NCBI RefSeq assembly: GCF_947503705.1
Contig: NZ_CANNES010000001.1
Coordinates: forward strand, 998,501-1,062,500
DNA: 64,000 nucleotides
Direction: 5' to 3'
From: an uncultured Tateyamaria sp.
GTDB lineage: Bacteria; Pseudomonadota; Alphaproteobacteria; Rhodobacterales; Rhodobacteraceae
Below the pieces are notes generated by a model, which did no database searches, was not told where the DNA came from, and was given only the letters and a program-made list of their open reading frames with translations. Of the stretch, positions 53,833 through 62,861 are shown in pieces. The translations under genes and the position numbers were made by a program. Within the stretch, counting starts at the first letter, position 1. The number at the start of each line of letters is the position of its first letter.

Positions 53833-55583
53833 CAATCCTCTTCGAATGGGTCCCATTCATCGTCCACTTCGGGCAGCGCTTCGATATGCGCCTCATTGGC
53901 GATATCCTGGGGCGTGCGGATGTCGGTGATCTTGGCCTTGGGAAACTGGGCCAGGACCGCTTGGACCAAGGGATGGCTTTCGGCCTGCGCGCGCAACGCG
54001 TTTTCAGCCGCGTCACGGACTTCGGCAATGGTCTCTGCGCCGCCGTCATTGACCACAGTCACCGCCCAGCGATTGCCCGTCCACGCCTGAAGCCGCGCGC
54101 CAAGCCGCTGGGCCAGATCACGGGGCGCGCGGTCGGTCGGCACAAATTCGATCCGCCCGGGCTGGTAATTGGCAAGGCGCAAGGTCGTTTCCACCTCGAC
54201 CAGCAGTTTCACATCGCGATTGGCGCGGATCAGCTCAAGCACATGGTCAAAACTGGGATAGCGGGCTAGGGCCGCGTCCACGTTCTGCGCCAGTGCTGTG
54301 GTCTGGCCAGAGGCGGTGGGATTTGCAGCCATCCGAGCCTGCGCCTGATGCACGGCCTGCGCGCCGGGTGCTGCGCGGCCGCCGGGGGCCGGGGCCGGGG
54401 CTGCGGGGGGGGGCGTTGCGTTTTGCAACTTGCGGACCAGTTCGTCCGGGCTGGGCAGGTCCGCCACGTGGGTTAGTCGGATCACCGCCATTTCGGCTGC
54501 CATCATTGCGTTTGGGGCAGCGGCCACTTCGTCCAGTGCCTTGAGCAGCATCTGCCAGAGCCGTGTCAGCACCCGCATTGGCAACGCCTCAGCCATGTGC
54601 TGGCCCCGGCTCCGCTCGTCCGGGGAAATCGTCGGGTCATCCGCAGCCTCGGGGGTAATTTTCACCACTGATACCCAATGGGTGATCTCGGCCAGATCGC
54701 GCAGCACGGCCATGGGGTCTGCCCCATCGGCATATTGGCCCCCAAGCTCCGTCAGCGCCCCCGCAGCATCACCTTTGAGGATCATGTCAAAGAGGTCCAG
54801 CACCCGGCCCCGGTCAGCCAGACCCAGCATGGCGCGGACCTGATCGGCAGTGGTCTCGCCCGCCCCATGGGAAATCGCCTGATCCAGCAGGGAGGTCGCA
54901 TCGCGCGCCGACCCTTCGGCGGCGCGGGTGATCAGTGCCAATGCATCATCCGCAATCTCGGCACCCTCGGAGGCGGCGATCTTGCGCAACATGCCGATCA
55001 TCACTTCGGGTTCGATCCGGCGCAGATCAAAGCGTTGGCAACGCGATAGGACCGTAACGGGCACTTTGCGAATCTCGGTGGTGGCGAAGATGAATTTGAC
55101 GTGGGAGGGGGGTTCTTCGAGTGTTTTCAAAAGCGCGTTGAAAGCCGAGTTCGACAGCATGTGCACTTCGTCGATGATGTAGATCTTGTAGCGGGCCGAG
55201 GCCGCGCGATAGTGCACCGAATCGATGATCTCGCGGATGTCGTTGACCGAAGTGTTGGAGGCCGCATCCATCTCGAGCACGTCGACGTGACGCCCCTCCA
55301 TGATGGCGACACAATGCTCGCAAACTCCGCAGGGTTCGGTTGTCGGGGTGCCCGTGCCATCGGGGCCGATACAGTTCATACCCTTGGCGATGATGCGGGC
55401 CGTGGTCGTTTTGCCGGTGCCGCGAATGCCCGTCATGACAAAGGCCTGGGCGATCCTGTCCGCCTCGAAGGCATTTTTCAGGGTGCGGACCATCGCATCC
55501 TGGCCCACCAGATCGACAAAGGTCTCGGGCCGGTATTTGCGGGCGAGGACCTGATAGGTGTCTTGGCTCGGATCGCTCATCAC
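53832..55583 (-). CDS. dnaX: DNA polymerase III subunit gamma/tau
   Basis: The 583-residue clamp-loader subunit has the AAA+ ATPase with Walker A GIRGTGKTTTARIIAKGMN, the four-cysteine zinc module (CIGPDGTGTPTTEPCGVCEHC), Walker B YIIDEVHML and the sensor region TTEIRKVPVTVLSRCQRFD. A Pro/Ala-rich linker near residues 390-415 leads to the tau-specific part. A run of nine C residues on the coding strand encodes Pro391-393; slippage there could yield a shorter gamma form. It heads the cluster with ybaB and recR, near ffs. Confidence 0.96.
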   Translation of the reverse strand: MMSDPSQDTYQVLARKYRPETFVDLVGQDAMVRTLKNAFEADRIAQAFVMTGIRGTGKTTTARIIAKGMNCIGPDGTGTPTTEPCGVCEHCVAIMEGRHVDVLEMDAASNTSVNDIREIIDSVHYRAASARYKIYIIDEVHMLSNSAFNALLKTLEEPPSHVKFIFATTEIRKVPVTVLSRCQRFDLRRIEPEVMIGMLRKIAASEGAEIADDALALITRAAEGSARDATSLLDQAISHGAGETTADQVRAMLGLADRGRVLDLFDMILKGDAAGALTELGGQYADGADPMAVLRDLAEITHWVSVVKITPEAADDPTISPDERSRGQHMAEALPMRVLTRLWQMLLKALDEVAAAPNAMMAAEMAVIRLTHVADLPSPDELVRKLQNATPPPAAPAPAPGGRAAPGAQAVHQAQARMAANPTASGQTTALAQNVDAALARYPSFDHVLELIRANRDVKLLVEVETTLRLANYQPGRIEFVPTDRAPRDLAQRLGARLQAWTGNRWAVTVVNDGGAETIAEVRDAAENALRAQAESHPLVQAVLAQFPKAKITDIRTPQDIANEAHIEALPEVDDEWDPFEED

Positions 55584-55640
55584 TGTCCCCGGATTCGTTG
55601 AAGGGTCAGAGTAGAACGCGGGCGCGGGGCCGTCCAGCGA

Positions 55641-56003
55641 TCAGAGTGACCAGAGCACTCCGCCGGTAGCCAAAGTGGCGATGGTCATGGCAACGGCAAG
55701 GCGGGTAAAACTGCCCGAGGACTGCGCTTCGACGTCGTTTTGATGCAGGCGCGCGATGGTCTTGCAAGCCTGCCGTTGCGCGGCCCAATAGAGCATGATG
55801 GCGATGCCCAGAAACATGCTGGCGACCACTTTAGCGATCCAGGTGGGTTCGGTCGCGCCAAAAACGGCCTTGAGGCCGATGGCGATCCCGACGGCCCCGA
55901 GGCCGGTGCCCATCCAACTGGAGAACGTACGTTCCGTGGCCAGAATTGTACGATCCTCGGCCCATTTGGTCCGGTCGCGGGCGTTTTCGTCGTCGTCGCT
56001 CAT
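55641..56003 (-). CDS. YidH/DUF202-family membrane protein
   Basis: The 120-residue protein matches DUF202, with LATERTFSSWMGTGLGAVGIAIGL near the N-terminus and three hydrophobic spans. Function is unknown. The ATG at 56003 follows GGAG; an upstream TTG adds two codons. Confidence 0.87.
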   Translation of the reverse strand: MSDDDENARDRTKWAEDRTILATERTFSSWMGTGLGAVGIAIGLKAVFGATEPTWIAKVVASMFLGIAIMLYWAAQRQACKTIARLHQNDVEAQSSGSFTRLAVAMTIATLATGGVLWSL

Positions 56004-56032
56004 GGGCAAGTGCTCCGGCTGTGTCGCGTCAT

Positions 56033-56587
56033 TCAGGTGTCGTTTCGTTTGATCAATCCGCGCAGGATGTCGGAGCTACGCCGAGCGCGAGCCAATGACC
56101 ACCCCCCCTGGATCAGGATAAAAAGGTGCTCGGCCTTTGCATGCGCTGCCTCTTCGCTCAAACCGAGGCGGGCGGCGTGGTCGTGGACCTCTGCAATCCA
56201 GCCTTCATAGATATGCTCGGCATGGTCGCGAAAAAGCGTATTGTCGGGGCCCTCAAAGAGTGTGGCGGCGATGGGGCATGTATCCCACCCGGTCAGGTCA
56301 AAGAGTTTGGCCAGCTTGTAGCACAGGGTTGTCGCCCCGTCTTCGAAGCTGTCTGCGCCGTCAAAGCTGGCGGCAATCAGACGCAGCATCTCGTCAGAGG
56401 CCCAAGTGGCTGCGGCCAAGGCGAGGTCGGACTTCCCGTTGGGAAAATGATGATAGAGCGAGCCCTTGGGTGCATTCGCGTCGGCCAGCAAGTCTGCCAG
56501 CCCGACGCCGTGATAACCCCGCGTACGAAACAACGTGGCGGCAGACATGATCAAGCGATCCTTGGTGGGCAGGGCAGGTTTTGTCAT
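56033..56587 (-). CDS. TetR/AcrR-family transcriptional repressor
   Basis: The 184-residue protein has a TetR helix-turn-helix at residues 7-52 (DRLIMSAATLFRTRGYHGVGLADLLADANAPKGSLYHHF) and a C-terminal ligand domain resembling the LmrA/YxaF group. Two identical-type palindromes lie between its start and that of the divergent hydrolase gene, so it probably represses both. The ATG at 56587 is used; the frame is open beyond it through the operator region. Confidence 0.92.
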   Translation of the reverse strand: MTKPALPTKDRLIMSAATLFRTRGYHGVGLADLLADANAPKGSLYHHFPNGKSDLALAAATWASDEMLRLIAASFDGADSFEDGATTLCYKLAKLFDLTGWDTCPIAATLFEGPDNTLFRDHAEHIYEGWIAEVHDHAARLGLSEEAAHAKAEHLFILIQGGWSLARARRSSDILRGLIKRNDT

Positions 56588-56606
56588 CTGGGCAGCTTGA
56601 CAGGAA

Positions 56607-56622
56607 TAGACCGATTGGTCCA
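56607..56622. promoter_or_regulatory. TetR operator 1
   Basis: TAGACCGATTGGTCCA is a near-perfect palindrome, 20 bases before the tetR start and 26 bases from an almost identical second site. Confidence 0.75.
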
Positions 56623-56632
56623 GTGTCGCGAA

Positions 56633-56648
56633 TAGACCGATTGGTCTA
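56633..56648. promoter_or_regulatory. TetR operator 2
   Basis: TAGACC-GATT-GGTCTA is an inverted repeat with perfect arms in the divergent promoter of tetR and the hydrolase gene. It matches the first site at 15 of 16 bases. Confidence 0.8.
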
Positions 56649-56694
56649 GAGACTTGCGTGGGTACGCCCTGCGCCGACACAACGGAGCCAGAAG

Positions 56695-57564
56695 ATGTTT
56701 GATACCGCACCCATCCGCCGTGACGTTCACGAACGTTCTGTCGCCTTCAAGACAGCTGACGGGGCCGAGCTGGTCGGGCGGCTGTATCGGCCTGCGGGCC
56801 GGGCCTTTGCTGCTGTGGTATTGAACAGTGCCACGGGTGTGCCGCAGGGATTCTACGCACATTTTGCGCGCTGGCTCGCGGCGGAACGGGGCATGGCCTG
56901 CTTGACCTATGACTACCGCGGCCTTGGCCGGTCAACTTTCGGGCCACTGCGCCGACACAAGGCGGACATGATTGATTGGGGCACCAGTGATCAAGTCGCC
57001 GCCCGCCGGGCAATGCGCCGCGAAGTGCCCGATACACAGCTTTGGGTGATCGGGCATTCGCTGGGCGCGATGTTGCTGCCCAACCAGCCCGAGATGGAGG
57101 ATGTGGCCCGCGTGATCGGCATCGCCTCCGGTATGGTGCATCACAGTGATCATCCCTGGCCCTACCGTGCCAAAGCGCTGGCTTTCTGGTTCGGGATCGG
57201 GCCACTCGCGACCGCAATATGCGGGTACCTTCCAGGCAAACGGCTCGGTTTCGGCGAGGACCTGCCCGCAGGCGTCTTTTGGCAGTGGCGAAAATGGTGC
57301 ACGTCGCGCGCGTTCTATGCCGATGATCTGGGCACCCGTTTGCCTGCGCCGGATTGGACGGCACCGGCCCCTGTCCGGTTGATCGCCTTTGCCGATGACG
57401 ATCTGGTCCCGTCCGGCTGTGTAGCTCGGTTGGCGGATGTTTATGGGCCTGCGACTCGCTTTGATCTGTTGGCCCCGGCAGATTTTGGTTTGACTGCCGT
57501 GGGCCACCTCAGTGCCTTTTCCCGCCGCAACCGCGCCATTTGGCCTGCCTTGCTGGATGGATGA
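56695..57564 (+). CDS. Alpha/beta hydrolase, predicted COG4757 type
   Basis: The 289-residue protein has the alpha/beta-hydrolase fold with the nucleophile serine in VIGHSLGAML (about residue 122), the early YDYRGLGRS loop, an acid in FADDDLVPSG and a histidine in VGHLSAFS. No signal peptide is seen, so it should act in the cytoplasm. The substrate is unknown. It is divergent from a TetR regulator whose operators lie in the promoter. Confidence 0.87.
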   Translation: MFDTAPIRRDVHERSVAFKTADGAELVGRLYRPAGRAFAAVVLNSATGVPQGFYAHFARWLAAERGMACLTYDYRGLGRSTFGPLRRHKADMIDWGTSDQVAARRAMRREVPDTQLWVIGHSLGAMLLPNQPEMEDVARVIGIASGMVHHSDHPWPYRAKALAFWFGIGPLATAICGYLPGKRLGFGEDLPAGVFWQWRKWCTSRAFYADDLGTRLPAPDWTAPAPVRLIAFADDDLVPSGCVARLADVYGPATRFDLLAPADFGLTAVGHLSAFSRRNRAIWPALLDG

Positions 57565-57719
57565 CGGTGGGCATCGTGCGCCCACAAGTCCGCACTAACG
57601 GTATCGGTGCGCCGTCGTGGCCCCATGGTAGTCGTGCTTGATCATTTAATCCCACTCGGCGTTTCTTAAAAAACCACCTGCCGGGAAACGCGCCAACCCT
57701 TTGGTTTTGACGCTGTGGT

Positions 57720-57812
57720 GAGAGATTGACATCGACCCAAGCGGGGCTCGTTGCGGCTGCTTCCTTCCGGATCTGACCGGGTTGGCGAGGCGCTTGCCCG
57801 CGCCAACCTCTC
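57720..57812 (-). ncRNA. ffs: Signal recognition particle 4.5S RNA
   Basis: The minus strand carries the invariant SRP core GGTCAGATCCGGAAGGAAGC with its flanking AGCCGCAACG. The terminal stem pairs GAGAGGTTG at the 5' end with CAATCTCTC at the 3' end (9 bp, one G-U), which sets the ends and gives about 93 nt. It is the short bacterial form without an Alu domain. It binds Ffh to target membrane proteins. A run of six T residues on the minus strand at about 57668-57673 may end the transcript. Confidence 0.95.
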
Positions 57813-57819
57813 GATCAGC

Positions 57820-57848
57820 GATATAGGCCCTGTTGGCCGGGCACGCAA
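57820..57848 (-). promoter_or_regulatory. Promoter of ffs
   Basis: On the minus strand TTGCGT is followed after exactly 17 bases by TATATC, which ends seven bases before the predicted 5' end of the SRP RNA. This is a good housekeeping sigma-factor promoter. Confidence 0.75.
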
Positions 57849-57855
57849 GGGTGGG

Positions 57856-59697
57856 TCAGATCGTGACTTGCACTTCGAGAAAGCCGGCCGCGTTCAGGCC
57901 CATCGGCCGAGGGTCAAAGCGCGCGATGTCTTCGAGATGTGCCGTCGCCCAAGGCGCGGTTTCGATAATTACCTGTGCCTCAAGGCCCGTCACAAAGTAC
58001 CATGCGCTGGGCGCGCTGGCCGCGCCAAAGGGCGCGTCGCGGAATGTCTCGGACACGGCCTTGCGCATGTCCAATTCGGTGCGCAGCACTTGCGTTGCGG
58101 TATCGAGCCCCGGGAAATTCCCGCCGCCCGCGCCGCGATAGCTGCTCATGGCCACCAGAAAACAGTCATCCGCTGCAATGTCGGCACCCTTGTACCGCAA
58201 GCGGCGCACCCGCGTGGCTGCCCGGTCAAGCAGACTGCCGGAAGCGTCAAAGCGGGCGGGCGCAAAGGGATCATACTCTGTCTCGACCCCCACCAGCGTG
58301 TCGAAATTGAACGCGGGCGCGTCCGGATTTGCCAGCGGCGACAGGCGCCCTGCTGTTGGTCCAAAGATAGCGGCTGACCGTTCGGCCCAATCATAAAGTG
58401 CGGCCCCGGTCATCAGGATGGCCCAGATCTGATTCGGATAGGGGCTGATCATCGACGCATGCCGCGCCAGAACCGGACCTTTGGGGATATCGACATAGTT
58501 CATGACGCCGCCCTGACCGCCCGCCGCCGTACAGGCCACAGAAGCGATCAAGGGTACCTCGGCCAGTGACCCACCCGCCACTTCGCCTGCGATGGCCTGT
58601 GTCAAGGCGCGGGCGACCAGCACGGCTTCGGTCCCGCTTTGCAGCAGGTTGAAGAAGCTGTGGATGGCATGGCCGGTGGTTGTCAGAGGTTCGGCCAGGC
58701 GAGACCGTGCCGCGGCAATGGATGGGGCGGCAAGGGTGGTGATCGCGCCGTCGGGGTCGTTGGGGCGGGCGTCTTGCAAACCGCTCTCGTGCCCCACCAC
58801 CTGCCAGCCGTCATGGTTCTGTGCCAAGGCAAGGTCGATGCATCCCAGAGATTTGGCAAAGACGCCGGGCATCACTGCGGGCACACCCGCAACCGTGCCG
58901 CGCGTCGCATCGACGATGGCCCCCATCCCCTGATCATCGCCCGGAAACTGACGATGGGTGTGACCGAGGATCATCGCATCAATTCCGGGCACCTGAGCCG
59001 CGATCTGGGCGGCAAAGTTCTCGCCCGCCGGATCGGGATCAAGGGACAAGCCGCTGTGACAGAGCAGCACGATTACGTCAGCGCCACCTGCACGCAGCGC
59101 CGCCACCGCGCGCCCCGCAGCCACAACGCCATGCTCAAAGGTGACGCGGTCGTGCAACGCACGGTGGTTCCACACCAGGGTCTGTGGCGGCAGGACAGAG
59201 GTGACGCCGATGCGTAATGCACGGGTGGTGCCGTCGCTGCACTGCACCGTGCGCGCTAGCTGGGTATGAGGCAGGACGCCCGCGACCTGGCCCGGGCCCA
59301 AACTGGCGCAAAGCACGGGCGGGACCATCTGCGCCGTGATCCGCTCCAGCAGGGGCAGACCATAGTCGAAATCGTGATTGCCGAGGCCCACGGCATCATA
59401 GCCCAAAGCAGTCGCGATGCCCGGCCAGGGATGCGCGACAGGGCTGGGGTCAAGCGCGCACAGGTCCCCTTCGGACGTGCCTTGCAGGATATCACCATTG
59501 TCGAGCAGCAGGCAGAGGCCCGGGGCACTGTCCCGCGCGGCATGAATGGTAGGCGCCAACTGGTCCAGGCCGACGCCCCGGTCCATGTGATCCTGGCGCG
59601 CGTTCCATCCCGTCATGTGCATATGCACGTCCGTTGTCGCAAGAATGCGCAGATGCGCATGGCTCTGCTGCGGGTCTGAACAGGTGCTGTCGGTCAT
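57856..59697 (-). CDS. CpdB-like cyclic-nucleotide phosphodiesterase / nucleotidase
   Basis: The 613-residue protein has the calcineurin-like metallophosphatase motifs ATTDVHMHM, LDNGDILQG, GLGNHDFDYG, LLCHSG and LGHTHR in its first 260 residues, and the C-terminal 5'-nucleotidase domain with substrate-binding aromatics in SSYRGAGGGNFPG. CpdB enzymes hydrolyse 2',3'-cyclic nucleotides and 3'-nucleotides in the periplasm. Here no signal peptide is visible from either the ATG at 59697 or the TTG at 59754. Confidence 0.9.
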   Translation of the reverse strand: MTDSTCSDPQQSHAHLRILATTDVHMHMTGWNARQDHMDRGVGLDQLAPTIHAARDSAPGLCLLLDNGDILQGTSEGDLCALDPSPVAHPWPGIATALGYDAVGLGNHDFDYGLPLLERITAQMVPPVLCASLGPGQVAGVLPHTQLARTVQCSDGTTRALRIGVTSVLPPQTLVWNHRALHDRVTFEHGVVAAGRAVAALRAGGADVIVLLCHSGLSLDPDPAGENFAAQIAAQVPGIDAMILGHTHRQFPGDDQGMGAIVDATRGTVAGVPAVMPGVFAKSLGCIDLALAQNHDGWQVVGHESGLQDARPNDPDGAITTLAAPSIAAARSRLAEPLTTTGHAIHSFFNLLQSGTEAVLVARALTQAIAGEVAGGSLAEVPLIASVACTAAGGQGGVMNYVDIPKGPVLARHASMISPYPNQIWAILMTGAALYDWAERSAAIFGPTAGRLSPLANPDAPAFNFDTLVGVETEYDPFAPARFDASGSLLDRAATRVRRLRYKGADIAADDCFLVAMSSYRGAGGGNFPGLDTATQVLRTELDMRKAVSETFRDAPFGAASAPSAWYFVTGLEAQVIIETAPWATAHLEDIARFDPRPMGLNAAGFLEVQVTI

Positions 59698-59836
59698 TCG
59701 CGGAGGCTTGTCCGTCGGCCCAGGAGACACAAGCGCAAATTGCAGCCGATGCAATCAGAGCGTCGGGCCATTGCACCCACGCCACGCCCGTGCCAAGCCT
59801 GCGCCCCAACAAGAGGCGACGCGAAGGACCAGGAAC

Positions 59837-60805
59837 ATGCGCCACGCAGAGACAGTGACATTCGGCGGTTCCGGGTTGGACCGGGGGGGCGAGGTGCGTG
59901 GCGACGCCGAGGCGCTCAAGGCTGCCGCCGCTCATCCGGACGCGCGCACCGTCGTGTTGTGGCGTGGCAAGATCCTGATCGCAAGCACCCGGCCTGCCCA
60001 TGTGGTGCAAGTGCCGATGGATCATCCCGCGCTGAAGGACGCGCTGATGCCGCCGATCTTTCTGGGCCGCGAAGAGGGTGCACCCCGCTTTGCCCATGAC
60101 CTGTCGGGCTGGCACCCTGACAACCTGGACAGCGCGCTGATCGGTGCCTTTGTGGACCCTTCAGAACAGCACCACCCGGCCTTCGAACCCATCGAGGTTT
60201 TTGCCGAACTACGCCGGATCATGACCTGGCTCAGCCCACGGGACGCAGAATTGGCGGCCACAGCCAAAGCGATCTTTGGCTGGCACGAAAGCCACCGCTT
60301 TTGCTCAAAATGTGGCGCCGCCTCTGAAGTGTCGCAAGGCGGCTGGCAAACTACGTGCCCGGCCTGCAACGCGCATCACTTCCCGCGCACCGACCCGGTG
60401 GTCATCATGTTGATCACCCACGGCAATTCGGTGCTCATGGGCCGCTCGCCCGGTTGGCCCGAGGGGATGTATTCGCTGCTGGCAGGTTTTGTGGAGCCGG
60501 GTGAAACCCTTGAGGCTGCGGTGCGCCGCGAGGTGTTCGAAGAGGCAGGCGTGACCGTGGGGCAGGTGGATTATCTTGCCAGCCAACCCTGGCCCTTTCC
60601 CGCCTCTTTGATGTTCGGTTGCCGGGGCGTAGCCACGAGCCAGACGATTACCATCGATCCGGTCGAGATCGAAGACGCCATGTGGATGAGCCGCGATGAG
60701 ATGATGACGGTTTTTGCGGGCGAGCACCCCACCATTGCGCCCGCGCGCAAAGGCGCAATTGCACACTTTTTGCTGGAAAACTGGCTTGCGGATACGCTGG
60801 ATTAA
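59837..60805 (+). CDS. nudC: NADH pyrophosphatase / NAD-decapping hydrolase
   Basis: The 322-residue enzyme cleaves NADH and removes NAD caps from RNA. It has the zinc ribbon CSKCGAASEVSQGGWQTTCPAC, the Nudix box GFVEPGETLEAAVRREVFEEAGV, and the NudC-specific SQPWPFPASLM segment. The ATG at 59837 has AAGGA upstream; the frame is open upstream to 59615 with no supporting features. It is divergent from the CpdB-like gene. Confidence 0.95.
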   Translation: MRHAETVTFGGSGLDRGGEVRGDAEALKAAAAHPDARTVVLWRGKILIASTRPAHVVQVPMDHPALKDALMPPIFLGREEGAPRFAHDLSGWHPDNLDSALIGAFVDPSEQHHPAFEPIEVFAELRRIMTWLSPRDAELAATAKAIFGWHESHRFCSKCGAASEVSQGGWQTTCPACNAHHFPRTDPVVIMLITHGNSVLMGRSPGWPEGMYSLLAGFVEPGETLEAAVRREVFEEAGVTVGQVDYLASQPWPFPASLMFGCRGVATSQTITIDPVEIEDAMWMSRDEMMTVFAGEHPTIAPARKGAIAHFLLENWLADTLD

Positions 60806-60846
60806 GGGGACACTGCCCAAAACCGCGCAAAAAGCAGGTGCAGGCC

Positions 60847-61314
60847 ATGAAATTCTCGTCGAGGGAAGACATTGACGCTCCGATTGAGAGGGTGTTCGAG
60901 GCGCTTTGTGACTTTGAGGCGTTCGAGCGGCAGGCGATGCGGCGCGGTGCCGAGGTGCAACGTGTCGATGCACTGGGCGCGCCGGGCGTCGGGATGACCT
61001 GGAAAGCGGCATTTACGATGCGCGGACGCCGCCGCGAGCTTGACCTTGAACTGGTCCGGTTTGATGTGCCCAACGAGATGGTCTTTGCCGCAAAATCGCC
61101 CGGCATGGGCGGCACGTTTTCCGTGGAACTGATTGCCCTGTCGCGCAGTCGAACGCGCATGTCCATCGCGCTGGAAATGGCACCCTTGAACCTGTCGACC
61201 CGGCTGTTGGTGCAATCGCTCAAACTGGCCAAGAACTCTCTGACTAAACGGTTCAAACTGCGGGTGGCCGAATACGCCAAAACGCTCGAAGAGCGGTTGC
61301 AACGTTCGGCCTGA
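60847..61314 (+). CDS. SRPBCC-family protein
   Basis: The 155-residue protein has the START/SRPBCC lipid- or ligand-binding fold start (KFSSREDIDAPIERVFEALCDFEAFERQA) and a C-terminal helix. Such proteins bind hydrophobic ligands; the ligand is unknown. It follows nudC by 41 bases and is probably co-transcribed. The ATG at 60847 is used rather than the GTG at 60838. Confidence 0.82.
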   Translation: MKFSSREDIDAPIERVFEALCDFEAFERQAMRRGAEVQRVDALGAPGVGMTWKAAFTMRGRRRELDLELVRFDVPNEMVFAAKSPGMGGTFSVELIALSRSRTRMSIALEMAPLNLSTRLLVQSLKLAKNSLTKRFKLRVAEYAKTLEERLQRSA

Positions 61315-61319
61315 TCAGG

Positions 61320-62150
61320 TCACTCCCGTCCGGCGGCCGCCGGGTATACCCCCAGAATATCGAGCCGGTTGGTGAAGTAATCCAGCTCTTCCAGCGCGCG
61401 GGCCACAGCCGGATCATCCGGGTGACCTTCGATGTCGGCGTAGAACTGCGTCGCGGTGAAGGCCCCGCCGACCATATAGCTTTCCAGCTTGATCATGTTC
61501 ACGCCATTGGTCGCAAAGCCGCCCATCGCCTTGTAAAGGGCGGCGGGAATGTTGCGCACCTCAAAGACAAAGGTCGTGATCATGTGGGCATGGCGCGGAC
61601 TGTGATCGGCATGGGGCGACATCAATAGGAACCGGGTCGTGTTGTGGCCCTGATCCTCGATATCGCGGGCCAGGATCTGCAAGTTGTGAATGTCGGCGGC
61701 CACGGCAGAGGCTAGGGCACCCACGCCCATCTCGCCCGCTTGGGCGATGTCGGATGCGGCACCGGCACTGTCGGCGGCGGCCTCAGAGGTGATTCCATGC
61801 GCATTCAGAAAGGCACGGGCCTGCGGGATCAGCACCAGATGGGCCCGCACATGACGGATGTCCTCAAGGGTCTGACCGGGCATCGCCATAAGTGAGATGC
61901 GAACGCGCACGAATTCTTCGTCCACGATATGCAGCCCACTTTCGGGCAACAGGCGATGAATATCGGCCACCCGGCCATAGGTCGTGTTCTCAACAGGCAG
62001 CATCGCCATATCTGCATTGCCTGCGCGCACGGCCTCGATCACGTCCTCAAAAGTCCGGCAGGGCACCGGCTGCGCATCGGGGCGGGCCTTCAGGCAGGCC
62101 TCGTGACTGTAGGCGCCCAGGTCGCCCTGAAATGCAATCCGCTGTGACAT
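61320..62150 (-). CDS. pheA: Prephenate dehydratase
   Basis: The 276-residue enzyme converts prephenate to phenylpyruvate in phenylalanine synthesis. It has the N-terminal IAFQGDLGAYSHEACL, the MLPVENTTYGRV segment, the catalytic HNTTRF motif and a C-terminal ACT regulatory domain with ALYKAMGGFATNGVNMIKLESYMVGG. No chorismate mutase domain is fused. Only five bases separate its stop from that of the convergent SRPBCC gene. Confidence 0.95.
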   Translation of the reverse strand: MSQRIAFQGDLGAYSHEACLKARPDAQPVPCRTFEDVIEAVRAGNADMAMLPVENTTYGRVADIHRLLPESGLHIVDEEFVRVRISLMAMPGQTLEDIRHVRAHLVLIPQARAFLNAHGITSEAAADSAGAASDIAQAGEMGVGALASAVAADIHNLQILARDIEDQGHNTTRFLLMSPHADHSPRHAHMITTFVFEVRNIPAALYKAMGGFATNGVNMIKLESYMVGGAFTATQFYADIEGHPDDPAVARALEELDYFTNRLDILGVYPAAAGRE

Positions 62151-62289
62151 CTGTCTTTCCTTAACCAGTTTCGCCCTATCCTTTTTTGGGGGCAGGGCGA
62201 TTGGTCGCGGTTAGTATCGCTTGCCAGCGCCGAGGGGAAGCAATAGATACCCGCCCGAGCGAAGAGATAACCCACGAGAGTGACAACAC

Positions 62290-62802
62290 ATGTTCGACAC
62301 GATGACCTTCACCAAGATCGCAGGCAGTTTGTGCGGTGCGTTGCTGATCCTTTTGCTGGGCAAATGGGCGGCTGAAGAGCTGTTTCATGTCGGTGGTCAC
62401 GGTGATCACGCCCAGGCCTATGTGATCGACACCGGGGTGGACGAAACACCCAGCGACGAACCTGTGCTGGCCTTTGCCGATGTGTTTGCTGCCGCCGACC
62501 CCGGCAAAGGGGAACGCGCCTTCCGTCAGTGCAGCGCCTGTCACAAGCTGGTCTCGGGCGAAAATGGTGTTGGCCCCTATCTGCACAACGTCGTTGGTCG
62601 TGATGTGGGCACCGCCGTTGGCTACGCTGCCTATTCCGGCGCGCTGAGCGAGGCGGCAGACGTCTGGACCCCCGAAAACCTGAACGCGTTCCTGGAAAAC
62701 CCGAAGTCCTACGCGCCCGGTACATCCATGAGCTATAACGGTATGCGCGACATCGAAGACCGCGCAAACCTCATCGCCTATCTGGCGACCTATACCGACT
62801 AA
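62290..62802 (+). CDS. Membrane-anchored class I cytochrome c
   Basis: The 170-residue protein has an uncleaved N-terminal membrane anchor (about residues 8-28), an acidic linker, and a class I cytochrome c domain with haem-binding CSACH (Cys81-His85) and the distal methionine in GTSMSYNGM (Met147). It resembles the cytochrome cy/c552 (CycM) of Paracoccus and Rhodobacter, which carries electrons from the bc1 complex to terminal oxidases. A strong terminator follows. Confidence 0.93.
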   Translation: MFDTMTFTKIAGSLCGALLILLLGKWAAEELFHVGGHGDHAQAYVIDTGVDETPSDEPVLAFADVFAAADPGKGERAFRQCSACHKLVSGENGVGPYLHNVVGRDVGTAVGYAAYSGALSEAADVWTPENLNAFLENPKSYAPGTSMSYNGMRDIEDRANLIAYLATYTD

Positions 62803-62826
62803 GTCCCTCGGGCATCGAAATCATGC

Positions 62827-62861
62827 AAAGGCCGCGTGCAATTCTGCCCGCGGCCTTTTTT
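62827..62861 (+). terminator. Rho-independent terminator of the cytochrome c gene
   Basis: AAAGGCCGCG and CGCGGCCTTT pair perfectly around a 12-base loop and are followed by a run of T. Confidence 0.92.

Noticed and set aside
53453-54049. Upstream extension of the ybaB frame
   Set aside because: It runs antisense-free but out of frame through the membrane-protein gene and the end of dnaX. YbaB has a good start with GGAG at 53452 and normal length.
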